Source: Streptomyces diastatochromogenes (lineage in GTDB: Bacteria > Actinomycetota > Actinomycetes > Streptomycetales > Streptomycetaceae). Taken from it: a DNA stretch of 64,000 nt. Location: assembly GCA_001418405.1 (NCBI GenBank), contig LIQL01000004.1:206-64205 (forward strand), written 5' to 3'. The translations under genes and the position numbers were made by a program. Positions 23,306 to 32,602 of the stretch are shown here, piece after piece (within the stretch, counting starts at the first letter, position 1; each line of letters opens with the position of its first letter). The notes under the pieces are model-generated. The model ran no database searches, was not told the origin of the DNA, and saw only the letters and a program-made list of their open reading frames with translations.

Positions 23306-24184
23306 TTACGCGGGCTCGCTGAGCCGGTCGAAGAGCGCGGCGGCGCGCTCCAGCACGTCCTTCTGGGTTTCGCTGAGTTGGTCGTTGACGTCGCCGTGCG
23401 TGCCGAACAGTTCAACAGCGGAGCGGGCGATCGCGGCCAGGTCCCAGCCGTTGAACTCGCCGAGGAGCAGTTCCAGGACGTCCGCTCCACCCTGGGGCTG
23501 GTGGGCCTGCGCGCTGGCGGCCTCGCGGGTGCAGGGGCGCCCGGTGCGGGCCTGGGCGCACTGTTCTGCGGCCGCATGCTGCAGACAGTCCGTGCAGGCC
23601 AGGGTGAAGTCGTCACAGACGGCCTTCTCGGTGCTGGGGTGGCTCATGTGCCGCCAGTGGGCGAGGTGACAGCGGGTGCACTGCTGCTGGCGGAGGTGGG
23701 CGAGGCCGCCTCGGATCGCGGCCAGGATGTGGGCCATGTCGTCGATGTCGAGATCGAAGACGCTGATGTCGGCGGTGCCGTTCTCGCACACGATCAGTGA
23801 GTCCCGGTCGGACTCGTCGGTGTACGAGCCGGGGGCTGCGGCACGGGGGTCTTCTGTCTCCGCACCGTCGGTGTCGCTCAGGGTGAAGTGCTCGCCGTCG
23901 TACAGGGCCGCGATGAGCGGGCTCCAGACCTCCCAGTGCAGGCCGGCCCCGTGAAGGGTTGCGGACTTGGGGGAGGCGATCACGAGCACGTTGCCGCAGC
24001 CGGGTCGGTCGAGTGACAGGCAGGTCGGGTCCGCCATCTCGCCGGTCAGGTTGGCTTCGAGGCCAGGGAGCGCGGCGGTCAGGTAGTCGGCGGTGCGTTG
24101 CTCGATCAGGTTGACGGCGGCGGCCCACGCCTCGCGTGCTGCGGACTCAGGGGAGTGCGAAGTGAAGGAAGGGGCATAGGGCAT
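23306..24184 (-). CDS. Hypothetical zinc-site protein (292 aa)
   Basis: Starts MPYAPSFTSHSPESAAREAW. The middle is acidic (DTDGAETEDPRAA). A likely metal site lies at about residues 170-215: QCTRCHLAHWRHMSH then LACTDCLQHAAAEQCAQ. The C-terminus is a helical bundle (VLELLLGEFNGWDLAAIARSAVELF). No family recognised. A GGAG precedes the ATG. Confidence 0.6.
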   Translation of the reverse strand: MPYAPSFTSHSPESAAREAWAAAVNLIEQRTADYLTAALPGLEANLTGEMADPTCLSLDRPGCGNVLVIASPKSATLHGAGLHWEVWSPLIAALYDGEHFTLSDTDGAETEDPRAAAPGSYTDESDRDSLIVCENGTADISVFDLDIDDMAHILAAIRGGLAHLRQQQCTRCHLAHWRHMSHPSTEKAVCDDFTLACTDCLQHAAAEQCAQARTGRPCTREAASAQAHQPQGGADVLELLLGEFNGWDLAAIARSAVELFGTHGDVNDQLSETQKDVLERAAALFDRLSEPA

Positions 24185-24348
24185 TGGGGACTCCGGCGTG
24201 GTGGTGTGGCGGTGGGACGCCGGAGAGGTTGGCGCTGATACGCGGCGAAGGGCGGCCGTCCGCGAATCTTGGCTCGGCTTCGGACGCCCGCGGACTGTCA
24301 CACGAGGACACCGCTGCGGATGCGAGGCCGCGCAGCTCAGGGGTCGGT

Positions 24349-24901
24349 GAGGTCACCGCGATGCGCGACCAGATCCACGCCCAACTCGGCCCCGTCGACA
24401 TCCTGGTCAATAACGCGCGGTCCTGCCCGCGCGTCTCCTGGCCGGACACCGATGAGGCCGCATGGGCCTACGCTCTGGACGTGAACCTGACCGCCCACTA
24501 CCGCGTGTGCCGGGTCCTCACCCCGGCCATGGCCGAACGCCGCTGGGGCCGGATCATCACCATCGGCAGCGTCAACGCCCCGCGCCGGCCGCCCCGGCCT
24601 CGTCGCCTACAGCGCCGCCAAGGCCGGACTCCAGGGCTTCACCCGATCCCTGGCCCGCGAACTCGGCCCGCACGGCGTGTGTGTGAACACGGTCCTGCCG
24701 GGAGCTATCCAGGTCGATGCCGAGCACCACCTCCCCGCCCAGCACGGCACCGCCCCCGCCGAGCAGATCCGCCGCCAGCGTGTCCCCCGGCGCGGACGCC
24801 CCGAAGACGTCGCGGCCGTCGTCGCCTTCCTCGCGACCCCGACGGCATCCTTCATCACCGGCCAGTCCCTGCACGTCGACGGCGGCTGGCTCCTCAACTG
24901 A
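24349..24901 (+). pseudogene. Short-chain dehydrogenase remnant, 5' truncated and frameshifted
   Basis: The readable parts are classic SDR: DILVNNA, then [20 protein letters not shown] and IITIGSVNA, then in the next frame [20 protein letters not shown] (the YxxxK site) and the C-terminal [11 protein letters not shown]. The N-terminal cofactor-binding GxxxGxG region is missing. The frame changes at the C4 run 24578-24581: removing one C restores [17 protein letters not shown]. Two independent lesions make this a genuine pseudogene, not just a sequencing error. Confidence 0.8.
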
Positions 24902-24933
24902 CCTGCCCCACCACCACGAAAGGCAACGCCCCC

Positions 24934-25377
24934 ATGACGCAGCGCGTCCGCGCCGTACTGATCACGCCCCAGCACACGATGCTCGCCATCAAGCGGATTC
25001 GCCCCGGCACCCCCGCGTACTGGGTCCTGCCCGGCGGCGGCGTCGAGGACAGCGATGAGAGCCTCGAAGCCGCGCTGCACCGCGAAGTGTGGGAAGAGAT
25101 CGCCGGCCGCGCCGAGATCACCGGCTTGCTCCACACCATGGACTCCGACAGTGAGCAGCAGTACTTCTACCTTGCGCGTATCGAGGAGTGGAACTTCGAC
25201 GAGCGCAGCGGACCGGAGTTCACCCGGGTCGACCGCGGCGAGTACCTACTGGAGGAGATCCCCCTTACCGCGGAGGGGCTCGACGCGATCGACCTCAAGC
25301 CCGAGGAGATCGCCGACAAGATCCGTGAGTCGATTGCCGATGGCCGCCTGACCACCGCAGCGCCCGAACGGGGCTAG
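24934..25377 (+). CDS. Nudix hydrolase (147 aa)
   Basis: Starts MTQRVRAVLITPQHTMLAIK. The Nudix box GGGVEDSDESLEAALHREV continues WEEIAG, giving G-x5-E-x7-REV-x-EE with the usual late glycine replaced by alanine. It would hydrolyse a nucleoside diphosphate linked to another moiety; the substrate cannot be told. Length is typical. It follows the broken SDR gene by 32 bases and may have been in the same unit. Confidence 0.85.
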   Translation: MTQRVRAVLITPQHTMLAIKRIRPGTPAYWVLPGGGVEDSDESLEAALHREVWEEIAGRAEITGLLHTMDSDSEQQYFYLARIEEWNFDERSGPEFTRVDRGEYLLEEIPLTAEGLDAIDLKPEEIADKIRESIADGRLTTAAPERG

Positions 25378-25561
25378 CCTCAGCTCGGACAGCGGGGCAC
25401 GCAGGCCATGCCCCGCGCGGCGTCCAGGTCAATGCGGCTGTCCTTCCCCGGGGACCGCATGACGGCCATTCCCGTCGGCACGGACCGGATCGGCCGATTC
25501 CCTCGCGGCACGCTCGAATGACGGGATCGTCAAGATGGTGCCGCCCGAGAGCTGAAACAGT

Positions 25562-25591
25562 GACCCGCCGGGCTCTGAGTCCCAGCGGGTC
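25562..25591 (-). terminator. Terminator after the TerD-type gene
   Basis: Arms GACCCGC (25562-25568) and GCGGGTC (25585-25591), with three further inner pairs after one mismatch, 24 bases past the stop at 25616. The rest of 25378-25615 shows no gene. Confidence 0.55.
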
Positions 25592-25615
25592 CGGGTCGAG
25601 AAGCGGCCTGCGGCG

Positions 25616-26236
25616 TTACTTGTACTTGTTGCGCGGGCCCTTGTCCATCGCGATGGAGACGGCGTTGTCGTCCTTCTTCAGGCCGAGCATCCCGCGGCGG
25701 CCGAGGGTAACCAACGGACGGTACTCCGAGCCGGGGGCAGAGTAGTGCTCCAGGGCGTGCACGAAGAGCCCCTCCGGGGTGTTCTCGATCATGCCCGGCA
25801 CGCAGGTGTAGATGCGGCTGTTGCGGCTGGCGTTCTTCGCGTCGACGACGACGCGCTCATCGAGCCCGTTTTCGAGCTCCATCGAGACCCGGTACTCGAA
25901 GAAGGACCCGGTGCCGTTCGACTGGGCGGAGTAGGCGACCGCGACGATCGCACGTATCTCGTCGGTGAGGGAGATCGTGATGACCTCCTCCGCGACCCCC
26001 ACGTGCTGACGGCCGACATCGCCCAGGTGCTTGACCGCGCCGTCGGCCGTGGCCTCCTGCTTGGGCACGCCGTCGGCCGGGAAGGTGGCGACCGTCTCCA
26101 CGCGGCCGTCGGCGTACAGGACCAGGGCGTACAGGTCGTAGTCCGTCCGACTGTCCCACCAGCAACGCAGCCGAATGTTCTGGGACTTGGTGAGGACGGC
26201 GGGCTGGGAACCCTTGGTCAGGTTGATGGTGCTCAA
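25616..26236 (-). CDS. TerD-family stress protein (206 aa)
   Basis: The opening MSTINLTKGSQPAVLTKSQ and the block RCWWDSRTDYDLYALVLY match the TerD fold, as do ITISLTDEIRAIVAVAYSAQ and FFEYRVSMEL. TerD proteins are calcium-binding cytosolic proteins linked to tellurite and general stress responses, and are often expanded in Streptomyces. The start is a TTG with GGAG 6 bases upstream. It is a stand-alone gene here, without other ter genes. Confidence 0.75.
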   Translation of the reverse strand: MSTINLTKGSQPAVLTKSQNIRLRCWWDSRTDYDLYALVLYADGRVETVATFPADGVPKQEATADGAVKHLGDVGRQHVGVAEEVITISLTDEIRAIVAVAYSAQSNGTGSFFEYRVSMELENGLDERVVVDAKNASRNSRIYTCVPGMIENTPEGLFVHALEHYSAPGSEYRPLVTLGRRGMLGLKKDDNAVSIAMDKGPRNKYK

Positions 26237-26664
26237 TTGGTGCTCCTGTTGGGGTGCGACGTCTGGACGCCGCCCAAGGTGGGGCCGGTGATCGTCAACT
26301 CAGGTGTCGGCGCGAATCTGCGGTGCGGGTCCGCCTGCGCGCGGCGCCTCTCCCCCCTGCATTCACACCCACGACCTGTTGCGCGTCGGCGGACATGAGG
26401 GCGGAGCGCCAGGAGCTCCAGTCGCCATTGGCAGGGGCCTGGCGTGCTTCGCGTTCTGCTCGGCGACGGCTGTTCACGCTTCACCGTCCAGCTCCTCTCC
26501 CCGGTGTGGCTGATGACGTTGAACGTGTCAGCGAAACCGGACAGGGGCCCGAGGCGGCAGGAGGGAACCGTCGGCGAGGTGGCGCGCAGCGTCCGCGACG
26601 CTGGCTGGCGGAGTGGAGTACGCGTGTGCCCTGTTCCGAGAACAGGCGGTCACGCGCCGCGCCG
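26237..26664. other. 428-bp gap without a supported gene
   Basis: Reading frames here are Arg/Pro-rich and lack plausible starts. It must contain the upstream regions of the TerD-type gene and of the XRE-type gene. I see no clear promoter or repeat. Confidence 0.4.
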
Positions 26665-26976
26665 ATGTCCCATTCCATCGCCCAGCCCGTGATCGGCGCC
26701 TCGCTCACCGCGGCCGGTCCTGCTCGCGTAGACGACAGCCTCGCCCTCGCGCGCAGGCTCTCCGCGCTCGCGAAAGAGCGGCATCCGTCCCACTGCCGCA
26801 TGTTCGAGCGGGCCGGCCTGAGTGCCCCGACCATGGGCCGCATCATCTGCGGCGCGGTTTACCCCGACCTGGCGACGCTCGCTCGCCTCGAAGCCGCACT
26901 CCAGACGGACCTGTGCCCGGCTGTGCTGCACCGGCGTGCAGCACAGACCGCACCTGCACCGGATGCCCCAAGCTAG
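26665..26976 (+). CDS. XRE-type helix-turn-helix regulator (103 aa)
   Basis: Starts MSHSIAQPVIGASL. The region ALARRLSALAKERHPSHCRM, then FERAGLSAPTMGRIICGAVYPDL and ATLARLEAALQTDL has the five-helix XRE/Cro pattern, with the recognition helix near SAPTMGRIICG. A short unstructured tail follows. It is a likely DNA-binding regulator. The target is unknown; the nearby TerD-type or 272-aa genes are candidates by proximity only. Confidence 0.65.
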   Translation: MSHSIAQPVIGASLTAAGPARVDDSLALARRLSALAKERHPSHCRMFERAGLSAPTMGRIICGAVYPDLATLARLEAALQTDLCPAVLHRRAAQTAPAPDAPS

Positions 26977-27076
26977 CCCGGCGGCCGTCCGCCGTGCTGG
27001 GGCGCGCGGGTGGCATGCCCGGTTCCGGCTCGAAGCGGATGCGTTGCCGCCAATGGACCGCTCTCGTTGGTCAGCA

Positions 27077-27895
27077 TCAGCGCTTGAGCTCGTCTGCGCG
27101 TCCGGCGGCCGTCAGCAGCACGTCGCGGGTGACGTAGTGCCAGGCGCCCTCGCCACCCTCGACGCGGTCAGCGGGCGGCAGCGCTCCAGGACAGTGTTCG
27201 TGCATGTAGGCGCGGTCGAGAGTGATGTGGCGTGGGTCCAGGAGAACGAGGCCAGTCTTCTCGCAGGCCGCGTGAACCTCGGCGCGATGCGCGAGATAGT
27301 CGAGGGCGACTGTCCTGGCGGGCCGCTGTGGCACGGTGACGTTGCCCGTGATGTTTGCGCAGACCTGGCGGTAGCAGCTCTCGACCGTACGCAGAAGAGT
27401 CTGGGGGGCCAAGGTGCTGCCGCCCATGGTGGCGTGCAGGATGCTGGTGGTCAGCCGCCAGGCGTAGCGCGTGACGGGCAGGTCGGCGGGACCTTCGATG
27501 TGGCCGGCGAGGACACCTAGGCCGAGCTCAGCCACCAAGAGGTTGGAGGCCCGCGAAGCCCGCAAGAGCAGGGTCCACAAGGCGTCGAGCCGGGCGAAGT
27601 CAGGGTTGACGGCGGCCAGGATGGCGCGGTGGGTCGAGTCGTCGCTCACCTTGATGAAGCCGGGCAGGGTCGCCAGGTAGGGGTTGCCCGGCTCATCGCC
27701 TACGTACTGGAGGCGGAAGGCCTCGCCGCCGTACGCCTCGACCCTGAAAAGCGAGACGGCACCTCCAGCCGCGTGCCGGTGGTGGTGCAGTGCTTCGACC
27801 GCGACGTGGCGGTGGCGTTCGGTGTAGGCCTCGGTGAGAGCGGTCAGGCGAGTGATCTCCGCCTTGATGGGGTTGTCGTACGTCGTCAGATTCAC
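27077..27895 (-). CDS. Hypothetical protein (272 aa)
   Basis: GTG 27895 (MNLTTYDNPIKAEITRL) follows GGGAGA. It is largely helical with a compact core (DALWTLLLRASRASNLLVAELGLGVL) and no membrane segment. A late stretch (VHAACEKTGLVLLDPRHITLD) is probably beta-alpha. No family recognised. Confidence 0.6.
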   Translation of the reverse strand: MNLTTYDNPIKAEITRLTALTEAYTERHRHVAVEALHHHRHAAGGAVSLFRVEAYGGEAFRLQYVGDEPGNPYLATLPGFIKVSDDSTHRAILAAVNPDFARLDALWTLLLRASRASNLLVAELGLGVLAGHIEGPADLPVTRYAWRLTTSILHATMGGSTLAPQTLLRTVESCYRQVCANITGNVTVPQRPARTVALDYLAHRAEVHAACEKTGLVLLDPRHITLDRAYMHEHCPGALPPADRVEGGEGAWHYVTRDVLLTAAGRADELKR

Positions 27896-28150
27896 AGGTG
27901 TCTCCCAGATACAGGCATGGCGAAGTGGCCGAGGCGTCGGCCGGATGCGCAATGGAGCCTGACCTCCGGGTTCGGACCGGAGCAGGAGAGGGCCGTAACG
28001 GCCTGGAAGGTGCGCGCCGAGGATGCAGTGGGGCCGCGCCCGCGACTGGCTGCCGCAGGGGGAGACGTAGTGCCTCGAGTCTGCCATGCCGCTCTGACAG
28101 CGGTGGAGGCAGCTCCTCACACCGCCTGTTCCGGGAAGGAGGCCGTGTGG

Positions 28151-28645
28151 TCAGCCGAGGGAGACGGCGTTGTTCGGGGCGACGCGGCGCAGCTGCATGG
28201 TTGCCCCCAGCCCCAGTGCCGCGGACACTACGCCCGCGTGTCCTCCGATCACGATGCGCGCCTCGTCGAGGCGGCTCAGGTCGGCGTCGATTGTGGAGGA
28301 GCGGCGGCTGGCTACCTCGACCTCGTACTTGCCGCCCTCCACCTCGCGGACGGTGTAGATCTCCCCGGCGAGCTCGCACACCCAGGTACCCGGAGCGGTC
28401 TCAGCGAGATCGACCAGCGTGCGGATCTGATCGAGCGGGCTGGCTGTGGAGGGGTGCTCCTCGTCCACATGCTCTTCGAATGCACGCTTGGCGAGTGGCA
28501 GGAAGCGATGCCGGCCCAACTGCGCGCCGCACTCGGGACAGCCGAGCGCGTACTTCTCCGGAGCGCCGTCGCCGACCTCGCTGACCTGGGGGAGAACCCC
28601 ACCGACCGGTTCGATCAGAGGGGCACTGCGTCGTTTGCTGGTCAC
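28151..28645 (-). CDS. Zinc-ribbon-type hypothetical protein (164 aa)
   Basis: GTG 28645 opens MTSKRRSAPLIEPVGGV. A LGCPECGAQLGRHRFLPLAKRAFEEHVDEEH block gives CxxC plus two His, a C2H2-like metal site. A beta-rich middle follows, and a hydrophobic stretch near the C-terminus (GHAGVVSAALGLGATMQL). Function unknown. The flanking gaps (27896-28150 and 28646-28934) hold no other gene I can support. Confidence 0.6.
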   Translation of the reverse strand: MTSKRRSAPLIEPVGGVLPQVSEVGDGAPEKYALGCPECGAQLGRHRFLPLAKRAFEEHVDEEHPSTASPLDQIRTLVDLAETAPGTWVCELAGEIYTVREVEGGKYEVEVASRRSSTIDADLSRLDEARIVIGGHAGVVSAALGLGATMQLRRVAPNNAVSLG

Positions 28646-28875
28646 TGGCCATTCCTCGGACTTCTCAGCGGCGGTGCTTCCGCCATACGCACGCAGGGCG
28701 CCGGTGTGGAAGCTCCGTCGACCGTATCGGCAACCTGCGTGCGGCCGGTACGCCGTGTCGCTCGTTCCACGTACGCACGTGCCGAGGAGTGCCAGCCGCT
28801 GGGAGATCGAGTGGTAGAGACCAGCGCCCGGGCGGGGCGGCAGGCATTGCGGGTTGATCAAGGCGGGCGTCCTGG

Positions 28876-28910
28876 GCGCCGAGCCGGGGGAGAGACGCCG
28901 GGCTCGGCGC
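28876..28910 (-). terminator. Terminator after the HA-repeat helicase gene
   Basis: Arms GCGCCGAGCC (28876-28885) and GGCTCGGCGC (28901-28910), 24 bases beyond the helicase stop. Confidence 0.65.
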
Positions 28911-28934
28911 GCGTAGCCGTAGGGCCTCAGCAGA

Positions 28935-31232
28935 TCAGTCCAGGAACCAGCCGGGAAGGGCTTCCAGCCGCAGGCGCCGCTCCTTCGGCAGCGTTCCCTC
29001 GCGGATCTGCTTCTTCTGCTGGAGAAGCCATCGGTAGATGCCGACGCCGCGGATCTGCTCATCGAAGGGGACCTTGATGTGGCCGTGCTTGACTGCCCAG
29101 TCCGCGAGGATGCCGAAACTCGCCTCCCACGCGGCATCTGCCGCGTCCCAGATCCACTCGGGTCGTTCTTCCAGCAGGTCGGCCTGCCCCTCGGGCAAGA
29201 TGCCCTTGCGGTACTCGATGCGCTTCCTGGAAACGGTGTGCCCGAGCGCGAACTTCACGCCGTCTCGCTCTACGGTGTGCCGCTGGGGAATTCGGGTGTG
29301 GCCGTGCTCGGCGATGAACGCGTCGAGGTGCTGGAGGAACAGCGTGAACTTCGCGTCGTGGACGTGCCACATCCAGCCCGGCAGCGCCTCGTAGTAGGCG
29401 ATCTCCTCGGCGTCCATGAGGCCGCCCCGGCGCCGGTTGCGGGCGAGCGTGACGAAGCTGTCGAGCCGGTAGCCGGAGGCGGTGACGTGGCCACGGGGGA
29501 CCCCGGCATGGCCGTACTCGGTGACGAAGGCTTCCAGTTCCTTCCGGCCGCGTTCGCGCTTTGTGTCGGCCAGCCTCCATGTCCAGCCGGGCAGGGACTC
29601 CAGCAGCACGGCGCGCTGCTGGCGGAGTTTTCCAGCCGCGTAGCGGGTGCGTTGCTGGGCGGCCCAGCTGCCGAGGGTCCCGGGCTCGTTGGAGAAGGGC
29701 ACCGCCGCGTGGCCGTGCTCGGCGACGTAACGCTCCAGCAGCCCGTAGCCGTGGAACCAGTCCTCGGTGACATGGTCGAGGACGTGGATGCCGAGGGCCT
29801 CGACGAAGCTGGCGTCGATGCTCTGGCCACCGTAGATCTGGATGCGTTCCGGCAGCACGGAGCGGGGCTCGGACTCTTGCTCGCGTGCCTGGCTGGAGAG
29901 GCGTCGTCGTGCGGTAGTCAGTGCCGCGTCCATGCGCTCGTCTTGGTCGCGGAGGGTGGCCAGGACTCGCCACACATGCCGGAACGCACTGGCTTCCAGT
30001 ACGGCCTGCGGGTTCTCGCCGGGGGCGAGATAGATCGGCAGCAGGATCAGGGCGGGCCGATCGTGGTCGGGGTGGAGCCTCAGGGCACGGCCGACCGCCT
30101 GCACGATGTCGGTCTGCGACGACTTCGGGTCGACGAGGCAGATGCCGTCGACGCTGCTGACGTCCACTCCCTCGGTCAGGGTGCGGACGTTGTTCAGGAC
30201 GACACGCTCTCCCTCGCGCGGGTGGGCCAGCCGCTGGAGCTGGGCGGCGCGGGCGGCGGCTGGGGTGGTGCCGTCCATGTGCAGGGAGGTGAGCCGCACG
30301 TTGGCTGTGCTGGCGCCGATCTGCGCAAGGGTCTCGGAGAAGAGGCGGGAGCGGTCGACGCGGCTGTGGAAGGCGATGATGCTGCGAACATCCCGTTCGT
30401 GCATGGCGCGTGACAACGCGATCTGGGCGGCCACCATCGCCGCGTTGTTCCTCCGGAGGGCTGCGGGTGACGTCTCCTGCGCCAGAAGGGCCGCGTGGAC
30501 GTCGGCATCCGAGACCAGGACGATCGCCACTTCGTAGTCGGCAAGCAGCTTCTGCTGGATGGCATTACCGAAGGTCAGCTCGTACACGCGTTTGCCGTAG
30601 AGCTGTTCGTTGTCCATCGACACGACGTCAGCTGTGCCGTCCGAGTCCTCGTGGATCAGGCTGGTCGCGGTGAGGGAAAGCCGGAACCGGGCAGGAATAC
30701 GGGTGTCATCGAGCACGATCGCGTACGCCTTGCCCGCTGGCCCGGCCGTGTGGTGCGCCTCGTCCAGAACGATGAGGTCCAACGCAGGGAGCGGCCGTGC
30801 CGCGTACGCCTCGGCTATCCGCTCCGCGGAGTGGTAGGTGGAGATCAGCAGACGCATCCGTGCGGTCCTGCCGGGGGCGAGGAAGTCGGCGATGCGCTCC
30901 GGGGCGACCGTGACCGGAACGGCGCTCCCACCCACGGCAGAATCTGAGCAGACAATGAGCGCTTCCATCGCGCCGGGGAATTCCGCAGCCCACCCCCGGT
31001 AGACCTGCTCGGCCAAGGCGAGCGTGGGCACGGTGACCAGGACCGTGGAAGCGGACCGCACCCGGGCGGTCTCACGCCCCACGAGAGACTTGCCAGTTCC
31101 ACAGGCCATGACCACCAGCGCGCGGTCCGCGGAGGCGTCACGAATGGCGTTGAGCGCTTCCACCTGGTGCGGGCGCGGGCGCATTCGAGCGGCACCCAGG
31201 AGGTGATGCGGTGCGGGGCGGCAGGAGTTCAC
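28935..31232 (-). CDS. DEAH-type SF2 helicase with four helicase-associated (HA) repeats (765 aa)
   Basis: The helicase core has Walker A (MACGTGKS), motif II DEAH (LIVLDEAHHT), motif III-like SLTAT and motif VI QAVGRALRLHP, so it should couple ATP hydrolysis to movement on nucleic acid. The C-terminal third has four HA units, each ending in a PxWxW or PGW signature: LPGWTWR, LPGWMWH, RPEWIWD and LPGWFLD, each with an xxGH(A/T/I)xxP centre. HA domains are thought to contact nucleic acid. GTG 31232 has GGAG 7 bases upstream; ATG 31184 is the alternative. Helicases of this type are frequent on Streptomyces plasmids. Confidence 0.88.
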   Translation of the reverse strand: MNSCRPAPHHLLGAARMRPRPHQVEALNAIRDASADRALVVMACGTGKSLVGRETARVRSASTVLVTVPTLALAEQVYRGWAAEFPGAMEALIVCSDSAVGGSAVPVTVAPERIADFLAPGRTARMRLLISTYHSAERIAEAYAARPLPALDLIVLDEAHHTAGPAGKAYAIVLDDTRIPARFRLSLTATSLIHEDSDGTADVVSMDNEQLYGKRVYELTFGNAIQQKLLADYEVAIVLVSDADVHAALLAQETSPAALRRNNAAMVAAQIALSRAMHERDVRSIIAFHSRVDRSRLFSETLAQIGASTANVRLTSLHMDGTTPAAARAAQLQRLAHPREGERVVLNNVRTLTEGVDVSSVDGICLVDPKSSQTDIVQAVGRALRLHPDHDRPALILLPIYLAPGENPQAVLEASAFRHVWRVLATLRDQDERMDAALTTARRRLSSQAREQESEPRSVLPERIQIYGGQSIDASFVEALGIHVLDHVTEDWFHGYGLLERYVAEHGHAAVPFSNEPGTLGSWAAQQRTRYAAGKLRQQRAVLLESLPGWTWRLADTKRERGRKELEAFVTEYGHAGVPRGHVTASGYRLDSFVTLARNRRRGGLMDAEEIAYYEALPGWMWHVHDAKFTLFLQHLDAFIAEHGHTRIPQRHTVERDGVKFALGHTVSRKRIEYRKGILPEGQADLLEERPEWIWDAADAAWEASFGILADWAVKHGHIKVPFDEQIRGVGIYRWLLQQKKQIREGTLPKERRLRLEALPGWFLD

Positions 31233-31448
31233 GACGGCTCCGTTAACAAGGGGGCGAGTTTGGGAGCCGCATGGTGGGTTGAACACGCAGGTCAAGGCGC
31301 TTCTGCGCGAAACTCGGGCTTCGCTCGGCGCTGGCGTTCGGGCGTGGTCCTGGCCGGGCTGAACCAACCTGCTGCGGCGAGGCCGGGGAGCGGTAGACAC
31401 CAACGAGCCCCTGGGCCGGACAGGTGAGCCCGGACCGGGGCGGGGGCG

Positions 31449-32474
31449 CTACCCGGCTTCGGGGACGTGGTGCTCGTTGAACAGCTCGGCCGCCTGCCGC
31501 CACCAGTCCTCCCGCAGCACGGCGGACTCGCTGGCGGCGTGACATTGGGAGCGGTGCTCGCCCATTCCGCCGGTGAGCGGGGTGAGCAGGTGCGGGACCG
31601 ACGATCGCAACAGTTCCGCGTACGCCCGCCCCCCGAGGAAGATCACGTCCGCGTCGTGCAGGCCGAGGCGCTCGGTGTGCCCGCGCATCTTCTCCACGGT
31701 GATGGCCCGTTCATCGCCGATGGAGACGTCGTACGGGTGCAGCGGGTGCTCCAGCGTGACCAGCCCGTGCAGGGCAGACAGAATGCGGATCAGGGACTGA
31801 TCGGTCAGGGCGTCAGCCGCGCGCCGTAGGGAACGGTGGTACTGCCCTATGTACAACTCGCCCGCGGGGTAGCCGTAGACCGGGTTGCCGAACTCATCGA
31901 TGTCGCCGCCGTACTCGTTGACGTTGCGGGCAGGGGCCTTTTCCTGACCGCAGGCAATCAAAACGATCCGCCGTCGATGGACGTTGACGTTGCCACGCTG
32001 GCGGGCGTACTGCCGGCCAGCCGGGGTGAGGAACAGGGAACCGCCGTGCTCGTCCCAGGTCATGCGCCGGCCCTGGAACAGCGTCGGCCGCCGGTCGGCG
32101 TAGCCGGCCGCGTGCACGGCGGCCAGGGTGCGCCCGTTGAACCATGCCTCGCCTCTCCAGTAGGCCCGGTCGCCGCGGCCCGGCACGAGCTGGTCCGCGC
32201 GCCGCGCCGCGGTCACCACCGCCTCGTGCTGCGTGCGTGGCAGCTTGGGCAGAACGCTGAAGGAGCGCACGGGCGAAGGCGCCTTACCGTGTTCGGAGGT
32301 CCATGCGGCCAGGGCCCTGCGCCCGGCCGGGGTTATCCGCAGGGTGCCATCGCCTGGGTCGCGGCGGACCAGCCGGTCAGACAGGAGCCGGGCGATCGCA
32401 GCCGGGTGGCCGGTGACGATGCCGTTGGTCTGGTTGGCAAGGATGCGCGCGCCGGTGGGGCTCAGCGTGGTCAT
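31449..32474 (-). CDS. DUF6884-type protein with winged-helix start (341 aa)
   Basis: The C-terminal 180 residues match the DUF6884 pattern: RIVLIACGQEKAPA, GELYIGQYHRSLRRAADAL, ILSALHGLVTLEHPLHPYD and VIFLGGRAYAELL. The N-terminal 140 residues look like two winged-helix units (GIVTGHPAAIARLLSDRLV; LFLTPAGRQYARQ). The conserved Cys in IACGQ and the HGL motif suggest an active centre, but the reaction is unknown to me. ATG 32474 is the natural start. Its domain combination suggests a nucleic-acid target. Confidence 0.65.
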   Translation of the reverse strand: MTTLSPTGARILANQTNGIVTGHPAAIARLLSDRLVRRDPGDGTLRITPAGRRALAAWTSEHGKAPSPVRSFSVLPKLPRTQHEAVVTAARRADQLVPGRGDRAYWRGEAWFNGRTLAAVHAAGYADRRPTLFQGRRMTWDEHGGSLFLTPAGRQYARQRGNVNVHRRRIVLIACGQEKAPARNVNEYGGDIDEFGNPVYGYPAGELYIGQYHRSLRRAADALTDQSLIRILSALHGLVTLEHPLHPYDVSIGDERAITVEKMRGHTERLGLHDADVIFLGGRAYAELLRSSVPHLLTPLTGGMGEHRSQCHAASESAVLREDWWRQAAELFNEHHVPEAG

Positions 32475-32602
32475 GGGAGTGCTCGATTTCTGGGAGTGGT
32501 CCGGCAGGAGCGCCGGGGGCGGGAAGGAAGGGGGGTGTGCGGCCGCGTGCGCTTCGCGTCGCGCACACCCGGAAGGCGTATGCACGGCGGGCGTGACCGG
32601 CG

